DNA of 64,000 bases from Rhynchopus euleeides. Taxonomy: Eukaryota; Euglenozoa; Diplonemea; Diplonemida; Diplonemidae. A model generated the notes under the pieces. It did not search any database, had not been told where the DNA came from, and saw only the letters and a list, made by a program, of their open reading frames with translations. Made by a program: the position numbers and the translations under genes. The stretch is taken from assembly GCA_963210315.1 (NCBI GenBank), contig OY723322.1:1639712-1703711 (forward strand). Direction: 5' to 3'. Shown piece after piece: positions 42,454 through 54,100 of the stretch (positions are counted from its first letter, which is position 1; the number at the start of each line of letters is the position of its first letter).

Positions 42454-45400
42454 CCCGCAAACCCGCAAACCCGCAAACCCGCAAACCCGCAAACCCGCAA
42501 ACCCGCAAACCCGCAAACCCGCAAACCCGCAAACCCGCAAACCCGCAAACCCGCAAACCCGCAAACCCGCAAACCCGCAAACCCGCAAACCCGCAAACCC
42601 GCAAACCCGCAAACCCGCAAACCCGCAAACCCGCAAACCCGCAAACCCGCAAACCCGCAAACCCGCAAACCCGCAAACCCGCAAACCCGCAAACCCGCAA
42701 ACCCGCAAACCCGCAAACCCGCAAACCCGCAAACCCACAAACCCGCAAACCCGCAAACCCGCAAACCCGCAAACCCGCAAACCCGCAAACCCGCAAACCC
42801 GCAAACCCGCAAACCCGCAAACCCGCAAACCCGCAAACCCGCAAACCCGCAAACCCGCAAACCCGCAAACCCGCAAACCCGCAAACCCGCAAACCCGCAA
42901 ACCCGCAAACCCGCAAACCCGCAAACCCGCAAACCCGCAAACCCGCAAACCCGCAAACCCGCAAACCCGCAAACCCGCAAACCCGCAAACCCGCAAACCC
43001 GCAAACCCGCAAACCCGCAAACCCGCAAACCCGCAAACCCGCAAACCCGCAAACCCGCAAACCCGCAAACCCGCAAACCCGCAAACCCGCAAACCCGCAA
43101 ACCCGCAAACCCGCAAACCCGCAAACCCGCAAACCCGCAAACCCGCAAACCCGCAAACCCGCAAACCCGCAAACCCGCAAACCCGCAAACCCGCAAACCC
43201 GCAAACCCGCAAACCCGCAAACCCGCAAACCCGCAAACCCGCAAACCCGCAAACCCGCAAACCCGCAAACCCGCAAACCCGCAAACCCGCAAACCCGCAA
43301 ACCCGCAAACCCGCAAACCCGCAAACCCGCAAACCCGCAAACCCGCAAACCCGCAAACCCGCAAACCCGCAAACCCGCAAACCCGCAAACCCGCAAACCC
43401 GCAAACCCGCAAACCCGCAAACCCGCAAACCCGCAAACCCGCAAACCCGCAAACCCGCAAACCCGCAAACCCGCAAACCCGCAAACCCGCAAACCCGCAA
43501 ACCCGCAAACCCGCAAACCCGCAAACCCGCAAACCCGCAAACCCGCAAACCCGCAAACCCGCAAACCCGCAAACCCGCAAACCCGCAAACCCGCAAACCC
43601 GCAAACCCGCAAACCCGCAAACCCGCAAACCCGCAAACCCGCAAACCCGCAAACCCGCAAACCCGCAAACCCGCAAACCCGCAAACCCGCAAACCCGCAA
43701 ACCCGCAAACCCGCAAACCCGCAAACCCGCAAACCCGCAAACCCGCAAACCCGCAAACCCGCAAACCCGCAAACCCGCAAACCCGCAAACCCGCAAACCC
43801 GCAAACCCGCAAACCCGCAAACCCGCAAACCCGCAAACCCGCAAACCCGCAAACCCGCAAACCCGCAAACCCGCAAACCCGCAAACCCGCAAACCCGCAA
43901 ACCCGCAAACCCGCAAACCCGCAAACCCGCAAACCCGCAAACCCGCAAACCCGCAAACCCGCAAACCCGCAAACCCGCAAACCCGCAAACCCGCAAACCC
44001 GCAAACCCGCAAACCCGCAAACCCGCAAACCCGCAAACCCGCAAACCCGCAAACCCGCAAACCCGCAAACCCGCAAACCCGCAAACCCGCAAACCCGCAA
44101 ACCCGCAAACCCGCAAACCCGCAAACCCGCAAACCCGCAAACCCGCAAACCCGCAAACCCGCAAACCCGCAAACCCGCAAACCCGCAAACCCGCAAACCC
44201 GCAAACCCGCAAACCCGCAAACCCGCAAACCCGCAAACCCGCAAACCCGCAAACCCGCAAACCCGCAAACCCGCAAACCCGCAAACCCGCAAACCCGCAA
44301 ACCCGCAAACCCGCAAACCCGCAAACCCGCAAACCCGCAAACCCGCAAACCCGCAAACCCGCAAACCCGCAAACCCGCAAACCCGCAAACCCGCAAACCC
44401 GCAAACCCGCAAACCCGCAAACCCGCAAACCCGCAAACCCGCAAACCCGCAAACCCGCAAACCCGCAAACCCGCAAACCCGCAAACCCGCAAACCCGCAA
44501 ACCCGCAAACCCGCAAACCCGCAAACCCGCAAACCCGCAAACCCGCAAACCCGCAAACCCGCAAACCCGCAAACCCGCAAACCCGCAAACCCGCAAACCC
44601 GCAAACCCGCAAACCCGCAAACCCGCAAACCCGCAAACCCGCAAACCCGCAAACCCGCAAACCCGCAAACCCGCAAACCCGCAAACCCGCAAACCCGCAA
44701 ACCCGCAAACCCGCAAACCCGCAAACCCGCAAACCCGCAAACCCGCAAACCCGCAAACCCGCAAACCCGCAAACCCGCAAACCCGCAAACCCGCAAACCC
44801 GCAAACCCGCAAACCCGCAAACCCGCAAACCCGCAAACCCGCAAACCCGCAAACCCGCAAACCCGCAAACCCGCAAACCCGCAAACCCGCAAACCCGCAA
44901 ACCCGCAAACCCGCAAACCCGCAAACCCGCAAACCCGCAAACCCGCAAACCCGCAAACCCGCAAACCCGCAAACCCGCAAACCCGCAAACCCGCAAACCC
45001 GCAAACCCGCAAACCCGCAAACCCGCAAACCCGCAAACCCGCAAACCCGCAAACCCGCAAACCCGCAAACCCGCAAACCCGCAAACCCGCAAACCCGCAA
45101 ACCCGCAAACCCGCAAACCCGCAAACCCGCAAACCCGCAAACCCGCAAACCCGCAAACCCGCAAACCCGCAAACCCGCAAACCCGCAAACCCGCAAACCC
45201 GCAAACCCGCAAACCCGCAAACCCGCAAACCCGCAAACCCGCAAACCCGCAAACCCGCAAACCCGCAAACCCGCAAACCCGCAAACCCGCAAACCCGCAA
45301 ACCCGCAAACCCGCAAACCCGCAAACCCGCAAACCCGCAAACCCGCAAACCCGCAAACCCGCAAACCCGCAAACCCGCAAACCCGCAAACCCGCAAACCC

Positions 45401-48400
45401 GCAAACCCGCAAACCCGCAAACCCGCAAACCCGCAAACCCGCAAACCCGCAAACCCGCAAACCCGCAAACCCGCAAACCCGCAAACCCGCAAACCCGCAA
45501 ACCCGCAAACCCGCAAACCCGCAAACCCGCAAACCCGCAAACCCGCAAACCCGCAAACCCGCAAACCCGCAAACCCGCAAACCCGCAAACCCGCAAACCC
45601 GCAAACCCGCAAACCCGCAAACCCGCAAACCCGCAAACCCGCAAACCCGCAAACCCGCAAACCCGCAAACCCGCAAACCCGCAAACCCGCAAACCCGCAA
45701 ACCCGCAAACCCGCAAACCCGCAAACCCGCAAACCCGCAAACCCGCAAACCCGCAAACCCGCAAACCCGCAAACCCGCAAACCCGCAAACCCGCAAACCC
45801 GCAAACCCGCAAACCCGCAAACCCGCAAACCCGCAAACCCGCAAACCCGCAAACCCGCAAACCCGCAAACCCGCAAACCCGCAAACCCGCAAACCCGCAA
45901 ACCCGCAAACCCGCAAACCCGCAAACCCGCAAACCCGCAAACCCGCAAACCCGCAAACCCGCAAACCCGCAAACCCGCAAACCCGCAAACCCGCAAACCC
46001 GCAAACCCGCAAACCCGCAAACCCGCAAACCCGCAAACCCGCAAACCCGCAAACCCGCAAACCCGCAAACCCGCAAACCCGCAAACCCGCAAACCCGCAA
46101 ACCCGCAAACCCGCAAACCCGCAAACCCGCAAACCCGCAAACCCGCAAACCCGCAAACCCGCAAACCCGCAAACCCGCAAACCCGCAAACCCGCAAACCC
46201 GCAAACCCGCAAACCCGCAAACCCGCAAACCCGCAAACCCGCAAACCCGCAAACCCGCAAACCCGCAAACCCGCAAACCCGCAAACCCGCAAACCCGCAA
46301 ACCCGCAAACCCGCAAACCCGCAAACCCGCAAACCCGCAAACCCGCAAACCCGCAAACCCGCAAACCCGCAAACCCGCAAACCCGCAAACCCGCAAACCC
46401 GCAAACCCGCAAACCCGCAAACCCGCAAACCCGCAAACCCGCAAACCCGCAAACCCGCAAACCCGCAAACCCGCAAACCCGCAAACCCGCAAACCCGCAA
46501 ACCCGCAAACCCGCAAACCCGCAAACCCGCAAACCCGCAAACCCGCAAACCCGCAAACCCGCAAACCCGCAAACCCGCAAACCCGCAAACCCGCAAACCC
46601 GCAAACCCGCAAACCCGCAAACCCGCAAACCCGCAAACCCGCAAACCCGCAAACCCGCAAACCCGCAAACCCGCAAACCCGCAAACCCGCAAACCCGCAA
46701 ACCCGCAAACCCGCAAACCCGCAAACCCGCAAACCCGCAAACCCGCAAACCCGCAAACCCGCAAACCCGCAAACCCGCAAACCCGCAAACCCGCAAACCC
46801 GCAAACCCGCAAACCCGCAAACCCGCAAACCCGCAAACCCGCAAACCCGCAAACCCGCAAACCCGCAAACCCGCAAACCCGCAAACCCGCAAACCCGCAA
46901 ACCCGCAAACCCGCAAACCCGCAAACCCGCAAACCCGCAAACCCGCAAACCCGCAAACCCGCAAACCCGCAAACCCGCAAACCCGCAAACCCGCAAACCC
47001 GCAAACCCGCAAACCCGCAAACCCGCAAACCCGCAAACCCGCAAACCCGCAAACCCGCAAACCCGCAAACCCGCAAACCCGCAAACCCGCAAACCCGCAA
47101 ACCCGCAAACCCGCAAACCCGCAAACCCGCAAACCCGCAAACCCGCAAACCCGCAAACCCGCAAACCCGCAAACCCGCAAACCCGCAAACCCGCAAACCC
47201 GCAAACCCGCAAACCCGCAAACCCGCAAACCCGCAAACCCGCAAACCCGCAAACCCGCAAACCCGCAAACCCGCAAACCCGCAAACCCGCAAACCCGCAA
47301 ACCCGCAAACCCGCAAACCCGCAAACCCGCAAACCCGCAAACCCGCAAACCCGCAAACCCGCAAACCCGCAAACCCGCAAACCCGCAAACCCGCAAACCC
47401 GCAAACCCGCAAACCCGCAAACCCGCAAACCCGCAAACCCGCAAACCCGCAAACCCGCAAACCCGCAAACCCGCAAACCCGCAAACCCGCAAACCCGCAA
47501 ACCCGCAAACCCGCAAACCCGCAAACCCGCAAACCCGCAAACCCGCAAACCCGCAAACCCGCAAACCCGCAAACCCGCAAACCCGCAAACCCGCAAACCC
47601 GCAAACCCGCAAACCCGCAAACCCGCAAACCCGCAAACCCGCAAACCCGCAAACCCGCAAACCCGCAAACCCGCAAACCCGCAAACCCGCAAACCCGCAA
47701 ACCCGCAAACCCGCAAACCCGCAAACCCGCAAACCCGCAAACCCGCAAACCCGCAAACCCGCAAACCCGCAAACCCGCAAACCCGCAAACCCGCAAACCC
47801 GCAAACCCGCAAACCCGCAAACCCGCAAACCCGCAAACCCGCAAACCCGCAAACCCGCAAACCCGCAAACCCGCAAACCCGCAAACCCGCAAACCCGCAA
47901 ACCCGCAAACCCGCAAACCCGCAAACCCGCAAACCCGCAAACCCGCAAACCCGCAAACCCGCAAACCCGCAAACCCGCAAACCCGCAAACCCGCAAACCC
48001 GCAAACCCGCAAACCCGCAAACCCGCAAACCCGCAAACCCGCAAACCCGCAAACCCGCAAACCCGCAAACCCGCAAACCCGCAAACCCGCAAACCCGCAA
48101 ACCCGCAAACCCGCAAACCCGCAAACCCGCAAACCCGCAAACCCGCAAACCCGCAAACCCGCAAACCCGCAAACCCGCAAACCCGCAAACCCGCAAACCC
48201 GCAAACCCGCAAACCCGCAAACCCGCAAACCCGCAAACCCGCAAACCCGCAAACCCGCAAACCCGCAAACCCGCAAACCCGCAAACCCGCAAACCCGCAA
48301 ACCCGCAAACCCGCAAACCCGCAAACCCGCAAACCCGCAAACCCGCAAACCCGCAAACCCGCAAACCCGCAAACCCGCAAACCCGCAAACCCGCAAACCC

Positions 48401-51400
48401 GCAAACCCGCAAACCCGCAAACCCGCAAACCCGCAAACCCGCAAACCCGCAAACCCGCAAACCCGCAAACCCGCAAACCCGCAAACCCGCAAACCCGCAA
48501 ACCCGCAAACCCGCAAACCCGCAAACCCGCAAACCCGCAAACCCGCAAACCCGCAAACCCGCAAACCCGCAAACCCGCAAACCCGCAAACCCGCAAACCC
48601 GCAAACCCGCAAACCCGCAAACCCGCAAACCCGCAAACCCGCAAACCCGCAAACCCGCAAACCCGCAAACCCGCAAACCCGCAAACCCGCAAACCCGCAA
48701 ACCCGCAAACCCGCAAACCCGCAAACCCGCAAACCCGCAAACCCGCAAACCCGCAAACCCGCAAACCCGCAAACCCGCAAACCCGCAAACCCGCAAACCC
48801 GCAAACCCGCAAACCCGCAAACCCGCAAACCCGCAAACCCGCAAACCCGCAAACCCGCAAACCCGCAAACCCGCAAACCCGCAAACCCGCAAACCCGCAA
48901 ACCCGCAAACCCGCAAACCCGCAAACCCGCAAACCCGCAAACCCGCAAACCCGCAAACCCGCAAACCCGCAAACCCGCAAACCCGCAAACCCGCAAACCC
49001 GCAAACCCGCAAACCCGCAAACCCGCAAACCCGCAAACCCGCAAACCCGCAAACCCGCAAACCCGCAAACCCGCAAACCCGCAAACCCGCAAACCCGCAA
49101 ACCCGCAAACCCGCAAACCCGCAAACCCGCAAACCCGCAAACCCGCAAACCCGCAAACCCGCAAACCCGCAAACCCGCAAACCCGCAAACCCGCAAACCC
49201 GCAAACCCGCAAACCCGCAAACCCGCAAACCCGCAAACCCGCAAACCCGCAAACCCGCAAACCCGCAAACCCGCAAACCCGCAAACCCGCAAACCCGCAA
49301 ACCCGCAAACCCGCAAACCCGCAAACCCGCAAACCCGCAAACCCGCAAACCCGCAAACCCGCAAACCCGCAAACCCGCAAACCCGCAAACCCGCAAACCC
49401 GCAAACCCGCAAACCCGCAAACCCGCAAACCCGCAAACCCGCAAACCCGCAAACCCGCAAACCCGCAAACCCGCAAACCCGCAAACCCGCAAACCCGCAA
49501 ACCCGCAAACCCGCAAACCCGCAAACCCGCAAACCCGCAAACCCGCAAACCCGCAAACCCGCAAACCCGCAAACCCGCAAACCCGCAAACCCGCAAACCC
49601 GCAAACCCGCAAACCCGCAAACCCGCAAACCCGCAAACCCGCAAACCCGCAAACCCGCAAACCCGCAAACCCGCAAACCCGCAAACCCGCAAACCCGCAA
49701 ACCCGCAAACCCGCAAACCCGCAAACCCGCAAACCCGCAAACCCGCAAACCCGCAAACCCGCAAACCCGCAAACCCGCAAACCCGCAAACCCGCAAACCC
49801 GCAAACCCGCAAACCCGCAAACCCGCAAACCCGCAAACCCGCAAACCCGCAAACCCGCAAACCCGCAAACCCGCAAACCCGCAAACCCGCAAACCCGCAA
49901 ACCCGCAAACCCGCAAACCCGCAAACCCGCAAACCCGCAAACCCGCAAACCCGCAAACCCGCAAACCCGCAAACCCGCAAACCCGCAAACCCGCAAACCC
50001 GCAAACCCGCAAACCCGCAAACCCGCAAACCCGCAAACCCGCAAACCCGCAAACCCGCAAACCCGCAAACCCGCAAACCCGCAAACCCGCAAACCCGCAA
50101 ACCCGCAAACCCGCAAACCCGCAAACCCGCAAACCCGCAAACCCGCAAACCCGCAAACCCGCAAACCCGCAAACCCGCAAACCCGCAAACCCGCAAACCC
50201 GCAAACCCGCAAACCCGCAAACCCGCAAACCCGCAAACCCGCAAACCCGCAAACCCGCAAACCCGCAAACCCGCAAACCCGCAAACCCGCAAACCCGCAA
50301 ACCCGCAAACCCGCAAACCCGCAAACCCGCAAACCCGCAAACCCGCAAACCCGCAAACCCGCAAACCCGCAAACCCGCAAACCCGCAAACCCGCAAACCC
50401 GCAAACCCGCAAACCCGCAAACCCGCAAACCCGCAAACCCGCAAACCCGCAAACCCGCAAACCCGCAAACCCGCAAACCCGCAAACCCGCAAACCCGCAA
50501 ACCCGCAAACCCGCAAACCCGCAAACCCGCAAACCCGCAAACCCGCAAACCCGCAAACCCGCAAACCCGCAAACCCGCAAACCCGCAAACCCGCAAACCC
50601 GCAAACCCGCAAACCCGCAAACCCGCAAACCCGCAAACCCGCAAACCCGCAAACCCGCAAACCCGCAAACCCGCAAACCCGCAAACCCGCAAACCCGCAA
50701 ACCCGCAAACCCGCAAACCCGCAAACCCGCAAACCCGCAAACCCGCAAACCCGCAAACCCGCAAACCCGCAAACCCGCAAACCCGCAAACCCGCAAACCC
50801 GCAAACCCGCAAACCCGCAAACCCGCAAACCCGCAAACCCGCAAACCCGCAAACCCGCAAACCCGCAAACCCGCAAACCCGCAAACCCGCAAACCCGCAA
50901 ACCCGCAAACCCGCAAACCCGCAAACCCGCAAACCCGCAAACCCGCAAACCCGCAAACCCGCAAACCCGCAAACCCGCAAACCCGCAAACCCGCAAACCC
51001 GCAAACCCGCAAACCCGCAAACCCGCAAACCCGCAAACCCGCAAACCCGCAAACCCGCAAACCCGCAAACCCGCAAACCCGCAAACCCGCAAACCCGCAA
51101 ACCCGCAAACCCGCAAACCCGCAAACCCGCAAACCCGCAAACCCGCAAACCCGCAAACCCGCAAACCCGCAAACCCGCAAACCCGCAAACCCGCAAACCC
51201 GCAAACCCGCAAACCCGCAAACCCGCAAACCCGCAAACCCGCAAACCCGCAAACCCGCAAACCCGCAAACCCGCAAACCCGCAAACCCGCAAACCCGCAA
51301 ACCCGCAAACCCGCAAACCCGCAAACCCGCAAACCCGCAAACCCGCAAACCCGCAAACCCGCAAACCCGCAAACCCGCAAACCCGCAAACCCGCAAACCC

Positions 51401-51851
51401 GCAAACCCGCAAACCCGCAAACCCGCAAACCCGCAAACCCGCAAACCCGCAAACCCGCAAACCCGCAAACCCGCAAACCCGCAAACCCGCAAACCCGCAA
51501 ACCCGCAAACCCGCAAACCCGCAAACCCGCAAACCCGCAAACCCGCAAACCCGCAAACCCGCAAACCCGCAAACCCGCAAACCCGCAAACCCGCAAACCC
51601 GCAAACCCGCAAACCCGCAAACCCGCAAACCCGCAAACCCGCAAACCCGCAAACCCGCAAACCCGCAAACCCGCAAACCCGCAAACCCGCAAACCCGCAA
51701 ACCCGCAAACCCGCAAACCCGCAAACCCGCAAACCCGCAAACCCGCAAACCCGCAAACCCGCAAACCCGCAAACCCGCAAACCCGCAAACCCGCAAACCC
51801 GCAAACCCGCAAACCCGCAAACCCGCAAACCCGCAAACCCGCAAACCCGCA
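42454..51851 (+). repeat. 9.4-kb nearly perfect array of the 8-bp repeat AACCCGCA
   Basis: About 1,175 consecutive copies of CCCGCAAA. I find only one variant, CCCACAAA at 42734-42741, in unit 36. The G-rich strand reads GGGTTTGC, with GGG runs separated by five bases, so it resembles telomeric repeats and could form G-quadruplexes. Its left edge cuts directly into the 32-bp satellite; the right edge ends at ...CCCGC followed by ACGAGAAATGAGC. Because 8 and 3 are coprime and no frame contains a stop, all six frames are open for kilobases; the apparent giant proteins with an eight-residue repeat are artefacts. Confidence 0.97.
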
Positions 51852-54100
51852 CGAGAAATGAGCAAGCGTGTCTGCGTGTTGTCTGTTTGTGGCACTGGGA
51901 AGCGTCAGACGGCTGAGTCGAACTCGCCGAATGTAGACAGTCCTGCTGTCGCTGTGTATCTCATGATCCTGTTTGTGCAGTTCTGACAGGAGGACCCCGA
52001 ATGGACCTACAAAACTTGAGGGCTGAAATTCTGCATCTGTTGATCCGCGGGGTCTACTTGAACGGAATAGTGCGCCGTTGCAGACTGCACATGGAAGCGT
52101 GCAGGAAGGGTGAAGCGTCTCGCCCGCCTGCAAACACACCGTGAATTCCCACTTCGTGAACAGGTTTGATATTCGGACGACTGCCGACGGGCCCTCTGTG
52201 CAGTCATAAGTTGCACTCTCCACAACACCTGCACGGACCGTGACCTGACACACCCGCCCTCCATCCAATGCCAGTGCCGGTTGTGACCAGTGTGGCTCAT
52301 GCTCGTTGCTGCCACGGAGTGGCGCCAGACAACGGAGCTGCCCGGAGTCGCAACTGCACGTGGTGCAGCTGCCCTCAGTCTCCGTGCAGCGGGAAACCCG
52401 CAAACCGCAGAACCTGCAGAATGGAGGAGAAAGCCGCTCCTGTGGATGTGTATGTAGTCATGTTCCAAACGGGTAATTGATGGCAGGCTGTGTGCACTCT
52501 TCTGCAGCACACACCACCGATCAAGCCCACCCCACGGATCGACACATCCAGAATTGCAATCCTGAAGAGCTTCAACATTTGCAGGTTGCACTCCCCCGAT
52601 GCATGCACGACTCCTGCCGCTGCCGCTGAGTGCTGCCAGACAACGGTAGTGGGCACGTGGTGCAGCTGCTTCAGTCTCGCGGTGGGGCTGCACAACGCGC
52701 CCTGCAGACGGGATCCTCGTGGTGCTGCAGCTTCTGCAGACCTGTCAGTCATCGCTATCACGCCCGTGGCAACGTTGTTCGATCTTCGAGGGGAGCCTCT
52801 GATCTTGGTGGCATGGATGGTTGGGTTGGGCGGTCGCTAGTACCACCAGACAACAGAGGCGGGACTCGGTCGTGGCCCAGTCGGCTGCCTGAGTGCTGCC
52901 CTCCTTGTGCTGCCTCAGTCTCGGCAGGTGTCAGTCGTCACAATCACGCCTGTGAGGTGGCAACTCCTGTTGTTCTTGATCTGATCATGTGGGGTGCAAA
53001 CCACAAAGGGCAGAACCTGCCAAGCCCATGACAGGCTTGTTGCATGGAGTCGAGTGCACAGACCACTGACTGCATGTTGTATGGCAAGGTGCTTGTGTGG
53101 GTTCAGAATTTAGGGCCACTGTGACTCCATCAGATCTTTGGGTCACTGTAACTCCATCTGGCAGGCCAAGATGAAACCAGAATTTCTTTTGTGCATGTTG
53201 TCCGACAGTGATAATGTGTGGCGGACTCCGTGTCCTCGGCGTACTCAAACGACAATGGCCAGGCGTCTTCCATTTCAGTCCGTGGCTGGAATAGCCCCAG
53301 GCTCCGGCAACACCCGTATGTGTCGGCGGCATCGGCCACACAACGATCCGATTCTATCGAAGAAATAGTGTTGCAGGCGTTTGTTTCAATAGTGCTTTTG
53401 TTGCTGTCACCCGACAGTGTGGTGTCGTTTCGGTGTGATCAATGTCAGGACAAGGCACATCGCATTCGAGTCTTGGGCCGTTTGGGAGAGCTGTGCTGCT
53501 CTTTTTCTGCTGAGTTCACTGTAGTCGCTTTCTGTGTGACAGTCTCTGTGGGCTCTGCAAAAAAATCTCAAAAGAAATTTCTGCACTACATTCAACACTA
53601 CGATTGTATCTCTCTCATGCTTTTTCCTGATGTTGTCATCTCAAGCCATCCAGTCATGTTCATGTCACACACATCAAATGCCGTTACCTGTGTGGAAAGC
53701 CATGTCAACCCTCTAACTCGAGTTGTCGAAGGTGCCTTGCACTGTCGGGCAAAGTGGTCACTGAGGAAACAAACACGACTGCAACACTGCTGCACGGGCA
53801 GGCATCAGATATCCTAGGGGTTGCGGGCACGGCCTGCCAGGAACACTACCTGGCACCACTGCGCAGTTCTTCGCGACGCGGGTCGCTGTTACACATGCAC
53901 TACTGTTGGGTGTCACGGCCATGTTGACCCACTGCGGAAACATCAACGACAATCCCTCAGGGCCTCGAAACAGTCAGAAAACAGTGAAACAGGGTAACAT
54001 TGTCTTACGCATCTAAATTCTCCTCTGCTACGTCTTTTTGCATCTCCAACCTCGCTAATCACGGTTTCTGGGCGTTCCTTGTCACGACGATGCCGTACCG
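51852..54100. other. 2.2-kb mostly unique island between satellite arrays
   Basis: No complete gene can be supported. The left half (52.3-53.0 kb) contains three diverged copies of a module marked by CCAGACAAC followed by GCAGCTGC..TCAGTCTC (starting near 52326, 52636 and 52847). A minus-strand frame at about 52400-51860 has a cysteine pattern (CTTCSC...LRC) but no ATG. The right half (53.1-54.1 kb) holds only short open frames. Confidence 0.5.

Noticed and set aside
42360-52403. Open frames above 3,000 codons on both strands encoding an eight-residue repeat
   Set aside because: The 8-bp unit has no stop in any of the six frames, so every frame is open. The apparent proteins arise from the satellite and have no conserved start.
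53130-53339. Minus-strand RTEMEDAWPL, reminiscent of the first PP2C phosphatase motif
   Set aside because: The DGHGG and later metal-binding motifs are absent and the frame closes quickly, so a chance match is more likely.
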